This document shows, piece after piece, positions 1-9,554 of a stretch of 64,000 nucleotides of DNA. A program made the position numbers and the translations under genes. Below the pieces are notes generated by a model. It was not told the DNA's origin. It was given only the letters and a program-made list of their open reading frames with translations, and ran no database searches. The stretch is from positions 124,001 through 188,000 of the forward strand of contig NZ_PEGF01000001.1 in assembly GCF_002742635.1 (NCBI RefSeq), written 5' to 3'. Origin of the DNA: Caulobacter sp. X. GTDB lineage: Bacteria > Pseudomonadota > Alphaproteobacteria > Caulobacterales > Caulobacteraceae. Every line of letters begins with the position of its first letter. Position 1 is the first letter of the stretch.

Positions 1-915
1 CTGGGGCAAGGCCGAGACTATGGTCGCGGCCAAGTGGGGCGCGCGGATGGCCGCCGACAGGGCCACTTGGCAACCGGTTGGATTGCGCTTGTGGGCCATG
101 GCCGAGGAGCCGCCCCGTCCGGGTTGGCGCGGCTCGAACGCTTCGGCGACCTCGACTTGCGCTAGCAGGGCGATGTCGCTGGCGATCTTGCCGACCGCGC
201 CCGTCAGGATCGCCAGGGCCGAGCCGAGACCGGCCAGACTTTGCCGCTCGGCGTGCCAGGGGAGGGCGGCCTGGAGGCCCAAGCGCTGCGCCAGGCGCTC
301 GGCAAGAGCCGCCCCCTGTCCATCGAGCCCCGCGCGCGATCCGGCGGCGCCGCCGAACTGCAGGCGGATGGCGGCGGTCTCGCGCTCGAACCGGTCGAGC
401 GCTCCGGCCACGCCCGACAACCAGGTCGAGACCTTCAGGCCAAAGGTGATGGGCAGGGCGGCCTGCAGCAGCGTCCGGCCCAGCATCGGCGTCGATCTGT
501 GTGTGCGAGCCAGGGTCGCGAGAGCGTCGGCGAGCCGTCGGGCGTCGCGCTGGATCAGCGCCGCCCCATCGCGGGCCTGTAGCATCAGGGCTGTGTCGGC
601 AAGATCCTGACTGGTCGCGCCCTTGTGGACATGCGCCGCCGCCTTGGGCGTCACCCGCGCTCGCAGGCGCTCAACCAGCGGAATGGCCAGCGTCCCAGCA
701 TGAGCTGCGGCGTCCGCCAGCTCCTGGATGTCGAACGGCTCCGCGCAGGCCTCGGCGATCGCCTTGGCGTCGCCTTGCGGGATCATGCCAAGCTCGCCCT
801 GGGCCAAGGCGAGTTGCGCCTCGAACGCCAGAGCGGCCTTCAAAAGTGCCTCGTCGCCGAACACGGCCAGCATTTCCGGCGTCGAGGCCGGTCGGTCGCG
901 CAGCAGGGAAGGCAA
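1..915 (-). CDS. pcaB: 3-carboxy-cis,cis-muconate cycloisomerase, partial (3' end beyond window)
   Basis: Cycloisomerase of the protocatechuate branch, converting 3-carboxy-cis,cis-muconate to gamma-carboxymuconolactone in the cytoplasm. About 305 codons are visible; the C-terminus lies beyond position 1. The reverse-strand translation contains the fumarase/argininosuccinate-lyase superfamily signature as GGSSAMAHKRNPTGC (about positions 85-130), and an early stretch STPEMLAVFGDEALLKAAL typical of PcaB. It follows pcaG directly in the same direction. The start is uncertain: there is no upstream ATG in frame after the pcaG stop, so I used TTG at 915; the first in-frame ATG is at 873. A pcaB call fits the family signature plus the pcaHG neighbours; another lyase of the same superfamily is much less likely here. 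Confidence 0.88.
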   Translation of the reverse strand, partial: MPSLLRDRPASTPEMLAVFGDEALLKAALAFEAQLALAQGELGMIPQGDAKAIAEACAEPFDIQELADAAAHAGTLAIPLVERLRARVTPKAAAHVHKGATSQDLADTALMLQARDGAALIQRDARRLADALATLARTHRSTPMLGRTLLQAALPITFGLKVSTWLSGVAGALDRFERETAAIRLQFGGAAGSRAGLDGQGAALAERLAQRLGLQAALPWHAERQSLAGLGSALAILTGAVGKIASDIALLAQVEVAEAFEPRQPGRGGSSAMAHKRNPTGCQVALSAAIRAPHLAATIVSALPQ

Positions 916-937
916 GGGCGGGCGACTCCGTTCAGCG

Positions 938-1600
938 TCAGATGTCGAAGAAGACCGTTTCGCCTTCGCCTTGCAAGATGATGTCGAAGCGCCAGACGGC
1001 GGCGCCGTCTTCTTCGCCGATCCGCCGGGCGACCAGCGTGTCGCGGCGCTCAGCCGGCACGAGGGCGAGGATCTCATCGCCGGCGTTGGCGGCGTCGCCC
1101 TCGAAATAGGCCCGCGTGACCAGGCGTTTCAGCAGGCCGCGACCAAAGACGCCCACGGCGATGTGCGGCGCATGGCCGTCGCCGATCGAGCCTGGCCGGA
1201 CGGTCCGGAAGCGGTAGACGCCGTCTTCGCTTGTCGAGGAGCGGCCAAAGCCGATGAAATCCGTATTGCCCTGCGCATAGCGGCCGGTCGCATCGGCCTG
1301 CCAGATCTCGACCATGGCGTCGGGAATGACCTGGCCGTCAGCGTCGATCACCGCGCCTTCCAGCACGATCGTCTCGCCCGCGATCTCGCCCTTTGGGCTG
1401 GGGGAGGCCAGCACGTAGTGTTCGGGCGGCATCAGCTCGGGGCGCGCTCCGATCTCGCTGGTCCCCACCAGGTCGGCGCCGCCCTTCCACGGCAGGCCGT
1501 AGTGGAAGAAGGGGCCGACCGTCTGCCAAGGCGTCTGGCCGAAGATCGCCGGATCCTGGTTGTCCTGGCGCGGGGCGGGGCGGGCTTGTTCGGGGGTCAT
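938..1600 (-). CDS. pcaG: Protocatechuate 3,4-dioxygenase alpha subunit
   Basis: Alpha subunit of the ring-cleaving non-haem iron(III) dioxygenase that opens protocatechuate to 3-carboxy-cis,cis-muconate. The 220-residue product has the intradiol dioxygenase beta-sandwich: IFGQTPWQTVGPFFHYGLP near the N-terminus, DADGQVIPDAMVEIWQADATGRY in the middle, and RPGSIGDGHAPHIAVGVFGRG. The alpha chain normally lacks the iron ligands carried by PcaH, and the HIHL pair of PcaH is PHIAV here, as expected. I chose the ATG at 1600 because it overlaps the pcaH stop by four bases (ATGA), so the two subunits are translationally coupled; longer in-frame starts would run deep into pcaH. Confidence 0.95.
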   Translation of the reverse strand: MTPEQARPAPRQDNQDPAIFGQTPWQTVGPFFHYGLPWKGGADLVGTSEIGARPELMPPEHYVLASPSPKGEIAGETIVLEGAVIDADGQVIPDAMVEIWQADATGRYAQGNTDFIGFGRSSTSEDGVYRFRTVRPGSIGDGHAPHIAVGVFGRGLLKRLVTRAYFEGDAANAGDEILALVPAERRDTLVARRIGEEDGAAVWRFDIILQGEGETVFFDI

Positions 1601-2310
1601 TGGCCGTTCTCGAAAGGCGTGGCGTCGCGGCCGCGCAGGACGATGTCGAAGACGTAGCCCAGGGCCCAGTTGGGCTCGGTCGTCTCGAGGTCGAAACGCG
1701 AGACCATCCGCTGGCGGTAGGGCATGGGGACGGCGTTGGCGATCGGGTCGATCTCGATCAGCGGGTCGTCCGGGAAGTACATCTGGGTGACCAGCCGGGT
1801 GGCGAAGGCCGGGCCCAGCAGCGACAGGTGGATATGCGACGGGCGCCAGGCGTTCTTGTGGTTTCGCCAGGGATAGGCGCCAGGGCGAACCGAGATGAAC
1901 CGATAGCGGCCCTCGGCGTCGGTGATCACCCGCCCGGCGCCGGTGAAGTTCGGGTCCAGCGGCGCGTCCCACTGGTCCTTCTTATGGATGTAGCGGCCGG
2001 CGGCGTTGGCCTGCCAGACCTCGACCACCGTGTGGGGGACGGGGCGGCCGTCCTCATCCACCACGCGGCCCGAGACCACGATCCGCTGACCCAGGGGCGC
2101 GCCCTTGTGCTGGGTCGTCAGGTCCGCCATCGACTCGCCCATCAGTCGGGACCAGGCGTTCGCCGGCCCGGTGGTCTCGGTCAGCGTGTGGGGAATCCTG
2201 ATCAGCGGCTCGCGCGGCGAGCGCGCGACGGTTGAGGCGTAGTCCGGATAGAGCGAGGGCGGCTGGCCCGCGTCTTCTCGCCGATAGGAACCAGGCAGGA
2301 TCAGGCTCAT
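1597..2310 (-). CDS. pcaH: Protocatechuate 3,4-dioxygenase beta subunit
   Basis: Catalytic beta subunit of protocatechuate 3,4-dioxygenase, 237 residues, the normal length. The iron-ligand pattern of intradiol dioxygenases is visible: a Tyr in AAGRYIHKKDQWDAP, a second Tyr in RPGAYPWRNH, and two His in WRPSHIHLSLLG. The sequence LTETTGPANAWSRLMGESMADLT in the N-terminal third is typical of PcaH. It lies between pcaF (10 bp upstream of its start) and pcaG (4-bp ATGA overlap), so the two subunits are made together. Ring cleavage by this enzyme is the committed step for every aromatic compound handled by the genes around it. Confidence 0.96.
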   Translation of the reverse strand: MSLILPGSYRREDAGQPPSLYPDYASTVARSPREPLIRIPHTLTETTGPANAWSRLMGESMADLTTQHKGAPLGQRIVVSGRVVDEDGRPVPHTVVEVWQANAAGRYIHKKDQWDAPLDPNFTGAGRVITDAEGRYRFISVRPGAYPWRNHKNAWRPSHIHLSLLGPAFATRLVTQMYFPDDPLIEIDPIANAVPMPYRQRMVSRFDLETTEPNWALGYVFDIVLRGRDATPFENGQ

Positions 2311-2319
2311 GGAGATCTC

Positions 2320-3519
2320 CTAGAGGCGCTCGAACGCGAGGGCGGCGCCCTGGCCGACGCCGATGCAGAGGGTGGCGAGGCCGCGCTTGCCCCCGGTCGC
2401 TTCCAACTGGCGCAGGCCGGTGAGGACCAGACGCGCGCCCGAGGCACCGAGCGGATGGCCCAGAGCGATGGCGCCGCCGTTGGCGTTCACGTGCGCGCCG
2501 TCATCCGGCAGTCCCAGCTGGCGCAGAACCGCCAGGCCCTGGGCGGCGAAGGCCTCGTTCAGTTCGACGGCGTCGAAGTCGCCGATCGAGAGACCCGTCT
2601 TGGCCAGCAGCTTGCGGACCGCCGGGACCGGGCCGACGCCCATCACGCGCGGCGGTACGCCGGCCGTGGCGTAGCCTGTGACGCGCGCGCGGGGTGTTAG
2701 TCCATGACGTTTCACGGCCTCTTCGGAGGCCACGATCAGGGCCACCGCGCCGTCGTTGACGCCCGAGGCGTTGCCGGCCGTGACCGTGCCGCCTTCGCGG
2801 ACGACGGGCTTCAGCTTGGCGAGGGCTTCCAAGGTGGTCTCGCGGGGATGTTCGTCGCGATCCACGATCGTCGGGCCGGCCTTGCCAGGGATCTCGACAG
2901 GGGTGATCTCGCCCGCCAGGAAACCGTTGGCCTGTGCGGTGGCCGCCCGCTGCTGGCTGCGCAGGGCGAAGGCGTCCTGGTCCTCGCGGCTGACCCCATA
3001 GTCGGTGGCGACGTTCTCGGCCGTCTCGGGCATGGAGTCGACGCCATAGGCCTTGCGCATGGCCGGGTTCACGAAACGCCAGCCAATCGTGGTGTCGTAG
3101 ATCTCGGCGTTGCGCGAGAAGGCGCTGTCGGCCTTGCCCATCACGAACGGCGCGCGGCTCATGCTCTCGACGCCGCCGGCGATGACGAGGTCGTTCTGGC
3201 CGGATAGGACAGCGCGCGCGGCGTAGCCGACGGCCTCCAGACCCGAGGCGCAAAGCCGGTTGACGGTGACGCCCGGGACCTCGACCGGATAGCCGGCCAG
3301 CAACAGGGCCATGCGGGCGACATTGCGGTTGTCCTCGCCCGCCTGGTTGGCGCAGCCCATCACCACCTCGTCGACGGCCGAGAGGTCGAGGCCGGGATTG
3401 CGCGCGGCTAGCGCCTTCAGCGGGATCGCCGCCAAGTCGTCGGCCCGCACCTTGGCCAGCGCGCCGCCGTAGCGGCCGATCGGCGTGCGGATCCCGTCAC
3501 AGATATAGGCGGTGGTCAT
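2320..3519 (-). CDS. pcaF: 3-oxoadipyl-CoA thiolase
   Basis: Final enzyme of the beta-ketoadipate pathway: it cleaves 3-oxoadipyl-CoA with CoA to succinyl-CoA and acetyl-CoA. The product is 399 residues, the usual thiolase length. It starts [20 protein letters not shown] and carries the nucleophilic Cys in [13 protein letters not shown] (about residue 90), the NEAFAAQ loop, the His motif [10 protein letters not shown] and the second Cys in [17 protein letters not shown] at the C-terminus. All catalytic positions are intact. The start overlaps the pcaJ stop by four bases. The 3-oxoadipyl assignment rather than acetoacetyl thiolase rests on the location between pcaIJ and pcaHG. Confidence 0.95.
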   Translation of the reverse strand: MTTAYICDGIRTPIGRYGGALAKVRADDLAAIPLKALAARNPGLDLSAVDEVVMGCANQAGEDNRNVARMALLLAGYPVEVPGVTVNRLCASGLEAVGYAARAVLSGQNDLVIAGGVESMSRAPFVMGKADSAFSRNAEIYDTTIGWRFVNPAMRKAYGVDSMPETAENVATDYGVSREDQDAFALRSQQRAATAQANGFLAGEITPVEIPGKAGPTIVDRDEHPRETTLEALAKLKPVVREGGTVTAGNASGVNDGAVALIVASEEAVKRHGLTPRARVTGYATAGVPPRVMGVGPVPAVRKLLAKTGLSIGDFDAVELNEAFAAQGLAVLRQLGLPDDGAHVNANGGAIALGHPLGASGARLVLTGLRQLEATGGKRGLATLCIGVGQGAALAFERL

Positions 3520-4163
3520 GCGAAAGCTCCCGCGTCGAAATCGGCCTCGGTCTTGGCCTTGATCTCGTCGAGGGTGACGCCCGGAGCGAGCTCGATCAAC
3601 GTCAGGCCGCCGCCTTTCCGATCCAGGTCGAAGACGCAGAGATCGGTGATGACCATGTCGACGCAGGCGGCGCCGGTCAGGGGGAGGGCGCAGCGCTTGA
3701 GGACCTTGCTCTGGCCGGCCTTGTTGGCGTGGTCCATGACCACGATGACGCGCTTGACGCCGGCCACCAGGTCCATGGCCCCGCCCATGCCCTTCACCAT
3801 CTTGCCGGGGATCGTCCAGTTGGCGATGTCGCCGTTCTGGGCCACCTCCATCGCGCCCAGCACCGTCAGGTCGATGTGCCCGCCGCGGATCATGGCGAAG
3901 CTCTGGGCGCTGTCGAAGAAGCTGGAGGTCGGCAGCTTGGTGATCGTCTGCTTGCCGGCGTTGATCAGGTCGGGATCGGCCTCGCCCTCATAGGGGAAGG
4001 GACCCATGCCCAGCATGCCGTTCTCGCTCTGCAGGGTGACATGGACGCCCTCGGGAATGTGGTTGGCCACCAGGGTCGGAATGCCGATGCCCAGGTTGAC
4101 GTAGAAGCCGTCCTTCAGCTCGCGGGCGGCGCGGGCCGCCATCTCGTCACGGGTCCAGGCCAT
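3516..4163 (-). CDS. pcaJ: 3-oxoadipate CoA-transferase subunit B
   Basis: Beta subunit of succinyl-CoA:3-oxoadipate CoA-transferase, which activates 3-oxoadipate with CoA from succinyl-CoA. The product has 215 residues. It begins [34 protein letters not shown] and contains the catalytic glutamate motif of family I CoA-transferases in [34 protein letters not shown] and the C-terminal [21 protein letters not shown] are also family features. I chose ATG 4163 because it overlaps the TAA of pcaI (TAATG arrangement), so the subunits are coupled. Acetoacetate CoA-transferase (ScoB) is a close homologue; the pca context favours PcaJ. Confidence 0.93.
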   Translation of the reverse strand: MAWTRDEMAARAARELKDGFYVNLGIGIPTLVANHIPEGVHVTLQSENGMLGMGPFPYEGEADPDLINAGKQTITKLPTSSFFDSAQSFAMIRGGHIDLTVLGAMEVAQNGDIANWTIPGKMVKGMGGAMDLVAGVKRVIVVMDHANKAGQSKVLKRCALPLTGAACVDMVITDLCVFDLDRKGGGLTLIELAPGVTLDEIKAKTEADFDAGAFA

Positions 4164-4873
4164 TACACAGTCTCCCGAGGACGGGTGGTCAGTTTCTCGA
4201 TGCGCTTTTCGTTGATGGTCGACTTGATGATGCGGTCGACATAGATGCCGGGGGTGTGGATCGCGTTGGCGTCCAACTCGCCCGCCTCGACGATCTCCTC
4301 GACCTCGACGATCGTCACCTTGCCCGCCGTGGCCATGACCGGGTTGAAGTTGCGGGCCGTCATCCGGAACATCAGGTTGCCTTCCGGATCGGCCTTCCAC
4401 GCCTTGACGATGGCGAGATCCGCGCGCAGCCAGGTCTCGCGCACGTACTGTTCGCCCTCGAAGGTCTCGACCGGCTTGCCCTCGGCCACGACCGTGCCGA
4501 CGCCGGTCTTGGTGTAGAAGGCCGGGATGCCGGCGCCGCCGGCCCGGATACGCTCGGCCAGGGTGCCCTGCGGGTTCAGCTCCAGCTCCAGCTCGCCCGA
4601 CAGATAGAGCTGCTCGAACAGCTTGTTCTCGCCCACGTACGACGAGATCATCTTCCGGATCTGGCCGTTGTTCAGCAGCATCCACAGGCCGAAGCCGTCG
4701 GCGCCGCAGTTGTTGCTGATCACGGTCAGGCCTTTGACGCCCGTCTCCTTCAGCGCAGGGATCAGGGTCTCGGGATTGCCCGACAGGCCAAAGCCTCCGG
4801 ACATCAGGGTCATGCCGTCGAAGACGACGCCCTCCAGGGCCGCGGCGGCGCTCTCGTAGATCTTGCTCTTCAT
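4163..4873 (-). CDS. pcaI: 3-oxoadipate CoA-transferase subunit A
   Basis: Alpha subunit of 3-oxoadipate CoA-transferase, 236 residues. The CoA-binding glycine-rich segment is visible as [15 protein letters not shown] near residue 30, followed by [18 protein letters not shown] and the [25 protein letters not shown] stretch conserved in ScoA/PcaI/CatI proteins. The gene lies 17 bp downstream of pobA and overlaps pcaJ by one base, so pobA-pcaIJFHGB reads as one transcription unit. I used ATG 4873 (MKSKIYES), which gives the family-typical N-terminus. As with pcaJ, ScoA is the alternative by sequence alone. Confidence 0.93.
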   Translation of the reverse strand: MKSKIYESAAAALEGVVFDGMTLMSGGFGLSGNPETLIPALKETGVKGLTVISNNCGADGFGLWMLLNNGQIRKMISSYVGENKLFEQLYLSGELELELNPQGTLAERIRAGGAGIPAFYTKTGVGTVVAEGKPVETFEGEQYVRETWLRADLAIVKAWKADPEGNLMFRMTARNFNPVMATAGKVTIVEVEEIVEAGELDANAIHTPGIYVDRIIKSTINEKRIEKLTTRPRETV

Positions 4874-4890
4874 GCTTGCTCCGAAGCCTC

Positions 4891-6198
<1,308 letters not shown>

Positions 6199-6217
6199 CT
6201 AATCAGGAGCGCTCCAG

Positions 6218-7111
6218 GTGCCCGACAGTTCAGCAATTCCTAGCTTCTTCCTGTTCGGCGAGCCGCTGAAGACGGTGCAGGGCAAGTTCATCCATCTCGA
6301 GGAGTTGGACGATCGAACAAGGCCCAATAATTGGAACATACGCGCGCACGCGCATACGGACCTCAACCACGTCTTCCACATCTCAGCCGGCGGCGGGGTG
6401 ATGCATGTCGATGACGAGACCATCGCCTTCGCCGCGCCCTGCCTGCTGCTGGTCCCCTCTGGCCGGGTGCACGGCTTCGCCTACGAGGTTGAGACGGCGG
6501 GCTCGGTGCTGACCATCGCCGACAGCTATCTGCGCGACCTGACCGCGCGAGAGCCGGCCTTCGCCAGCCTGTTCCGCGCGCCTCGGCAGACGCCGCTGGA
6601 CGCCCGCTCGCGCGTCGCCGCTTCCCTGTCCGAATTGTCGCGCGAGCTGGTCTGGACCGCGCCGGGCGGCGGGGCCGCGGCCGAGGCCCATCTGCTGACC
6701 ATCCTGGTCGAGGCGCTGCGCCGTCAGGTGCAGGACGAGGCCGTCGGTCCGGCTCTGCGGGGCGGCCACATCGCGCTGGTGGCCCGCTTCCGCGAACTGG
6801 TCGAGGCGCATTATCGGGAAGGCCTCCCGATGGAGACCTACGCCCGCAAGCTGGGGGTGGCCTTGCCGCGGCTCAGGGCCGCCTGCATGCGCGCCGCCGG
6901 CGCCTCGCCGCTACGCTTGGTGCAGGACCGCCTCATGCTGGAGGCCAAGCGGGCGCTGCTCTACTCGAACATGACGATCGCGGAGGTTGGCTATCACCTC
7001 GGCTTCGAGGACCCGGCCTATTTCTCGCGGTTCTTCACCAAGGCCGAAGGGCGATCGCCCAAGCGTTACCGGCTGGATCGGGCGGCGCGAGCTTCACCGC
7101 TGGCGGCCTGA
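6218..7111 (+). CDS. pobR: AraC-family regulator, PobR-type
   Basis: Probable activator of pobA responding to 4-hydroxybenzoate. The 297-residue protein has an N-terminal cupin-like AraC sensor domain (about residues 20-140: NWNIRAHAHTDLNHVFHISAGGGVMHVDDE, LVPSGRVHGFAYE) and a C-terminal double helix-turn-helix (about 185-285) with YARKLGVALPRLRAACMRAAG and TIAEVGYHLGFEDPAYFSRFF, the latter a classic AraC second helix-turn-helix. The start is GTG 6218, preceded by AGGAGC about 8 bases upstream. It is divergent from pobA across a region with a perfect inverted repeat. The family is certain; the ligand is inferred from position. It could also influence vdh-ech-fcs, which begin 123 bp downstream on the same strand. 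Confidence 0.85.
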   Translation: MPDSSAIPSFFLFGEPLKTVQGKFIHLEELDDRTRPNNWNIRAHAHTDLNHVFHISAGGGVMHVDDETIAFAAPCLLLVPSGRVHGFAYEVETAGSVLTIADSYLRDLTAREPAFASLFRAPRQTPLDARSRVAASLSELSRELVWTAPGGGAAAEAHLLTILVEALRRQVQDEAVGPALRGGHIALVARFRELVEAHYREGLPMETYARKLGVALPRLRAACMRAAGASPLRLVQDRLMLEAKRALLYSNMTIAEVGYHLGFEDPAYFSRFFTKAEGRSPKRYRLDRAARASPLAA

Positions 7112-7160
7112 CAATCGTTTGAAGCACACCGGTATTGTGACTTGTCAGCATTGTTTGCCT

Positions 7161-7193
7161 GGCATACAAAGTGAGCGGCATACGAATAATTCG
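7161..7193. promoter_or_regulatory. Candidate MarR-type operator upstream of vdh
   Basis: GGCATACAAA (7161-7170) is followed by CGGCATACGAAT (7176-7187). The latter overlaps an 11-bp palindrome CGAAT-A-ATTCG (7183-7193). The 12-mer recurs with one mismatch, CGGCGTACGAAT, upstream of the MarR gene at 13995-14006. It sits 40-70 bp before the vdh start, where a repressor would act. The link to that MarR protein is an inference. Confidence 0.4.
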
Positions 7194-7234
7194 CGCGGAA
7201 CAACGCGCTGCGCCGTCCAAGGGAAGGAACGATC

Positions 7235-8647
7235 ATGAGCTCGACCCAAGCCGTCTTTGAGCGCCTCGACCCGATCACCGGCGCGGTCGCCACGACCTCT
7301 GTCGCCATGACCTCCGATCAAGCCCGCGCCGCCGCCGACGCCGCCCAAGCGGCCCTGCCGGCTTGGAGCGCCTTGGGGCCGAACGCCCGCCGCGCCCTGC
7401 TGTACAAGGCCGCCGAGCAGCTTGAGGCCCGCGCTGAGGCCTTCGTCCAGGCGATGATGGGCGAGATTGGCGCGACCGAAGGCTGGGCGCGCTTCAACCT
7501 TATGCTGGCCGCCTCGATGGTGCGCGAGGCCGCCTCACTAACCACCCAGATCAACGGCGAGGTCATTCCGTCCGACAAGCCCGGCTGCCTAGCCATGGCG
7601 GTGCGCGAGCCGGTGGGCGTGATCCTGGGCATCGCGCCCTGGAACGCCCCGATCATCCTGGGCGTGCGCGCGGTCGCCACGCCGCTGGCCTGCGGCAACA
7701 CGGTTGTCCTGAAGGCCTCGGAGAGCTGCCCGCGAACCCACGGTCTGATCGCCGAAGCCTTTGAGGCGGCGGGTCTTCCCAAGGGTGCCCTGTCGATCGT
7801 CACCAATGCGCCCAAGGACGCGGGCGAGATCGTCGGCGCCCTGATCGACCACCCGGCGGTGCGCCGCATCAACTTCACGGGCTCGACGGCCGTCGGCAAG
7901 ATCATCGCCAAGCGCGCGGCCGAGCATCTGAAGCCGGTGCTGCTGGAGCTGGGCGGCAAGGCGCCCCTGATCGTCCTGGAGGACGCCGACCTCGACGAGG
8001 CGGTCAAGGCGGCCGCCTTCGGGGCCTTCATGAACCAGGGCCAGATCTGCATGTCGACCGAGCGGATCATCGTGGTCGACGCCGTCGCCGACGCCTTCGT
8101 CCAAAAGTTCGCCGCCAAGGCCGCCAGCCTGGCCGTCGGCGATCCGCGCGAGGGCAAGACCCCGTTGGGCGCGGTGGTGGATCTGAAGACCGTTACTCAC
8201 GTCCAAGGCCTGGTCGCCGACGCCGTGGCGGCGGGCGCGGTGCAGGTGGCGGGCGGCGAGGCCAAGGGCGTGCTGATGCCGGCCACCGTGGTCGACAAGG
8301 TCACGCCCGACATGCGCCTGTTCCGCGAAGAAAGCTTTGGTCCCGTCGTCGGCGTCATCCGCGCCCGCGACGAAGAACACGCCATCGCCCTGGCCAATGA
8401 CACCGAATACGGCCTGTCGGCTTCGGTCTTCACCCGCGACATCGCGCGCGGCTTGAAGGTCGCCCGGCGCATCCAGTCGGGCATCTGTCACGTCAACGGC
8501 CCGACCGTTCATGACGAGGCTCAGATGCCGTTCGGCGGGGTCAAGGCTTCCGGCTACGGCCGCTTCGGCGGCAAGGCCGGCATCGACGCCTTCACCGAGC
8601 TGCGCTGGATCACGGTCGAGACGCAAGCCGGCCACTTCCCGATCTGA
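7235..8647 (+). CDS. vdh: Vanillin dehydrogenase (aldehyde dehydrogenase family)
   Basis: NAD(P)-dependent aldehyde dehydrogenase that oxidises vanillin, released by the Ech enzyme next door, to vanillate. The 470-residue product has the family motifs: ILGIAPWNAPIILGVRAVATPLACGN for substrate and cofactor entry, FTGSTAVGKIIA for the nucleotide fold, the general-base Glu in LLELGGKAPLIVLEDADL, the nucleophilic Cys in MNQGQICMSTERIIV, and EESFGPVVGVIRARDEEHAIALANDTEYGLS. The start ATG 7235 is preceded by GGGAAGGAACG. Sequence style (Vdh/benzaldehyde dehydrogenase type) and the ech-fcs neighbours 40 bp downstream support the vanillin assignment over other aldehydes. Confidence 0.88.
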   Translation: MSSTQAVFERLDPITGAVATTSVAMTSDQARAAADAAQAALPAWSALGPNARRALLYKAAEQLEARAEAFVQAMMGEIGATEGWARFNLMLAASMVREAASLTTQINGEVIPSDKPGCLAMAVREPVGVILGIAPWNAPIILGVRAVATPLACGNTVVLKASESCPRTHGLIAEAFEAAGLPKGALSIVTNAPKDAGEIVGALIDHPAVRRINFTGSTAVGKIIAKRAAEHLKPVLLELGGKAPLIVLEDADLDEAVKAAAFGAFMNQGQICMSTERIIVVDAVADAFVQKFAAKAASLAVGDPREGKTPLGAVVDLKTVTHVQGLVADAVAAGAVQVAGGEAKGVLMPATVVDKVTPDMRLFREESFGPVVGVIRARDEEHAIALANDTEYGLSASVFTRDIARGLKVARRIQSGICHVNGPTVHDEAQMPFGGVKASGYGRFGGKAGIDAFTELRWITVETQAGHFPI

Positions 8648-8687
8648 CGCGCCGCGCGTCGCCCTTCTTTCTGTTCAAGGACTAGAC

Positions 8688-9509
8688 ATGACCAAAGCCG
8701 ACGACACCGTCACCTTCCGGGTCGAGAACCGCATCGCCTGGGTGAAGTTCAACCGTCCGGACAAGCGCAACTGCATGAGCCCGACCCTCAACCGGCGGAT
8801 GATGCAGGTGCTGGACGAGCTGGAATTCCGCGACGACGTCGGCGTTCTGGTGCTGACCGGCGAGGGCTCGGCCTGGTCCGCCGGCATGGACCTCAAGGAA
8901 TACTTCCGCGAGACCGAGGCCCTGGGCTTGGGCGCGACCCGTCAGGCCCAGCGCGAGTCCTACGGCTGGTGGCGGCGCCTGCGTTGGTACCAGAAGCCGA
9001 CGATCGCCATGGTCAACGGCTGGTGCTTCGGCGGCGGCTACGGCCCGCTCTATTCCTGCGACCTGGCGATCGCCGCCGACGAGGCGCAGTTCGCCCTCTC
9101 GGAGATCAACTGGGGCATCCTGCCCGGCGGCGGCGCCACCAAGATCGTGGTCGACCTGATGCCGCTGCGCGACGCCATGTACCACGCCATGACCGGCGAG
9201 CTGATCGACGGTCAGAAGGCCGCCGCTTGGCGCCTGGTCAACGAGAGCGTGCCGCTGGAGCGTCTGGAGGCCCGCGTTCGCGAACTGGCCGAGGTTCTGC
9301 TGAAGAAAAACCCTGTGGCGCTCAAGGCCACGAAGGACGCGATCCGGCGGGTCAAGGAGATGACCTACGACAACGCCGAGGACTATCTGGTGCGCGCCCA
9401 GGAGGCGGCCAACTCGTTCGACAACGAGGGGCGCAAGGAAGGCATCAAGCAGTTCATCGACGACAAGACCTACAAGCCAGGGCTCGGGGCCTACAATCTC
9501 GCCAAATAG
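8688..9509 (+). CDS. ech: Feruloyl-CoA hydratase/lyase
   Basis: Crotonase-fold enzyme that hydrates feruloyl-CoA and splits it to vanillin and acetyl-CoA. The 273-residue product has RIAWVKFNRPDKRNCMSPTLNRRM, the first oxyanion-hole region in GEGSAWSAGMDLKEYFRE and the second in MVNGWCFGGGYGPLYSCDLAIAADEAQFALSEINWGI. The long middle part ESYGWWRRLRWYQKPTIA and the Glu in SEINWGILPGGGATK are characteristic of hydroxycinnamoyl-CoA hydratase-lyases rather than generic enoyl-CoA hydratases. I chose ATG 8688 (MTKADDTV), with AAGGAC upstream. It lies in a tight run between vdh and fcs. Confidence 0.92.
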   Translation: MTKADDTVTFRVENRIAWVKFNRPDKRNCMSPTLNRRMMQVLDELEFRDDVGVLVLTGEGSAWSAGMDLKEYFRETEALGLGATRQAQRESYGWWRRLRWYQKPTIAMVNGWCFGGGYGPLYSCDLAIAADEAQFALSEINWGILPGGGATKIVVDLMPLRDAMYHAMTGELIDGQKAAAWRLVNESVPLERLEARVRELAEVLLKKNPVALKATKDAIRRVKEMTYDNAEDYLVRAQEAANSFDNEGRKEGIKQFIDDKTYKPGLGAYNLAK

Positions 9510-9554
9510 AGCGAGCGGGCTTCGGGGGGGAAACAACAAGGAAGGCGAGAGCCG

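Noticed and set aside
20..1657. Several overlapping plus-strand frames at the left edge
   Set aside because: They oppose pcaB and pcaG, whose signature motifs are on the minus strand.
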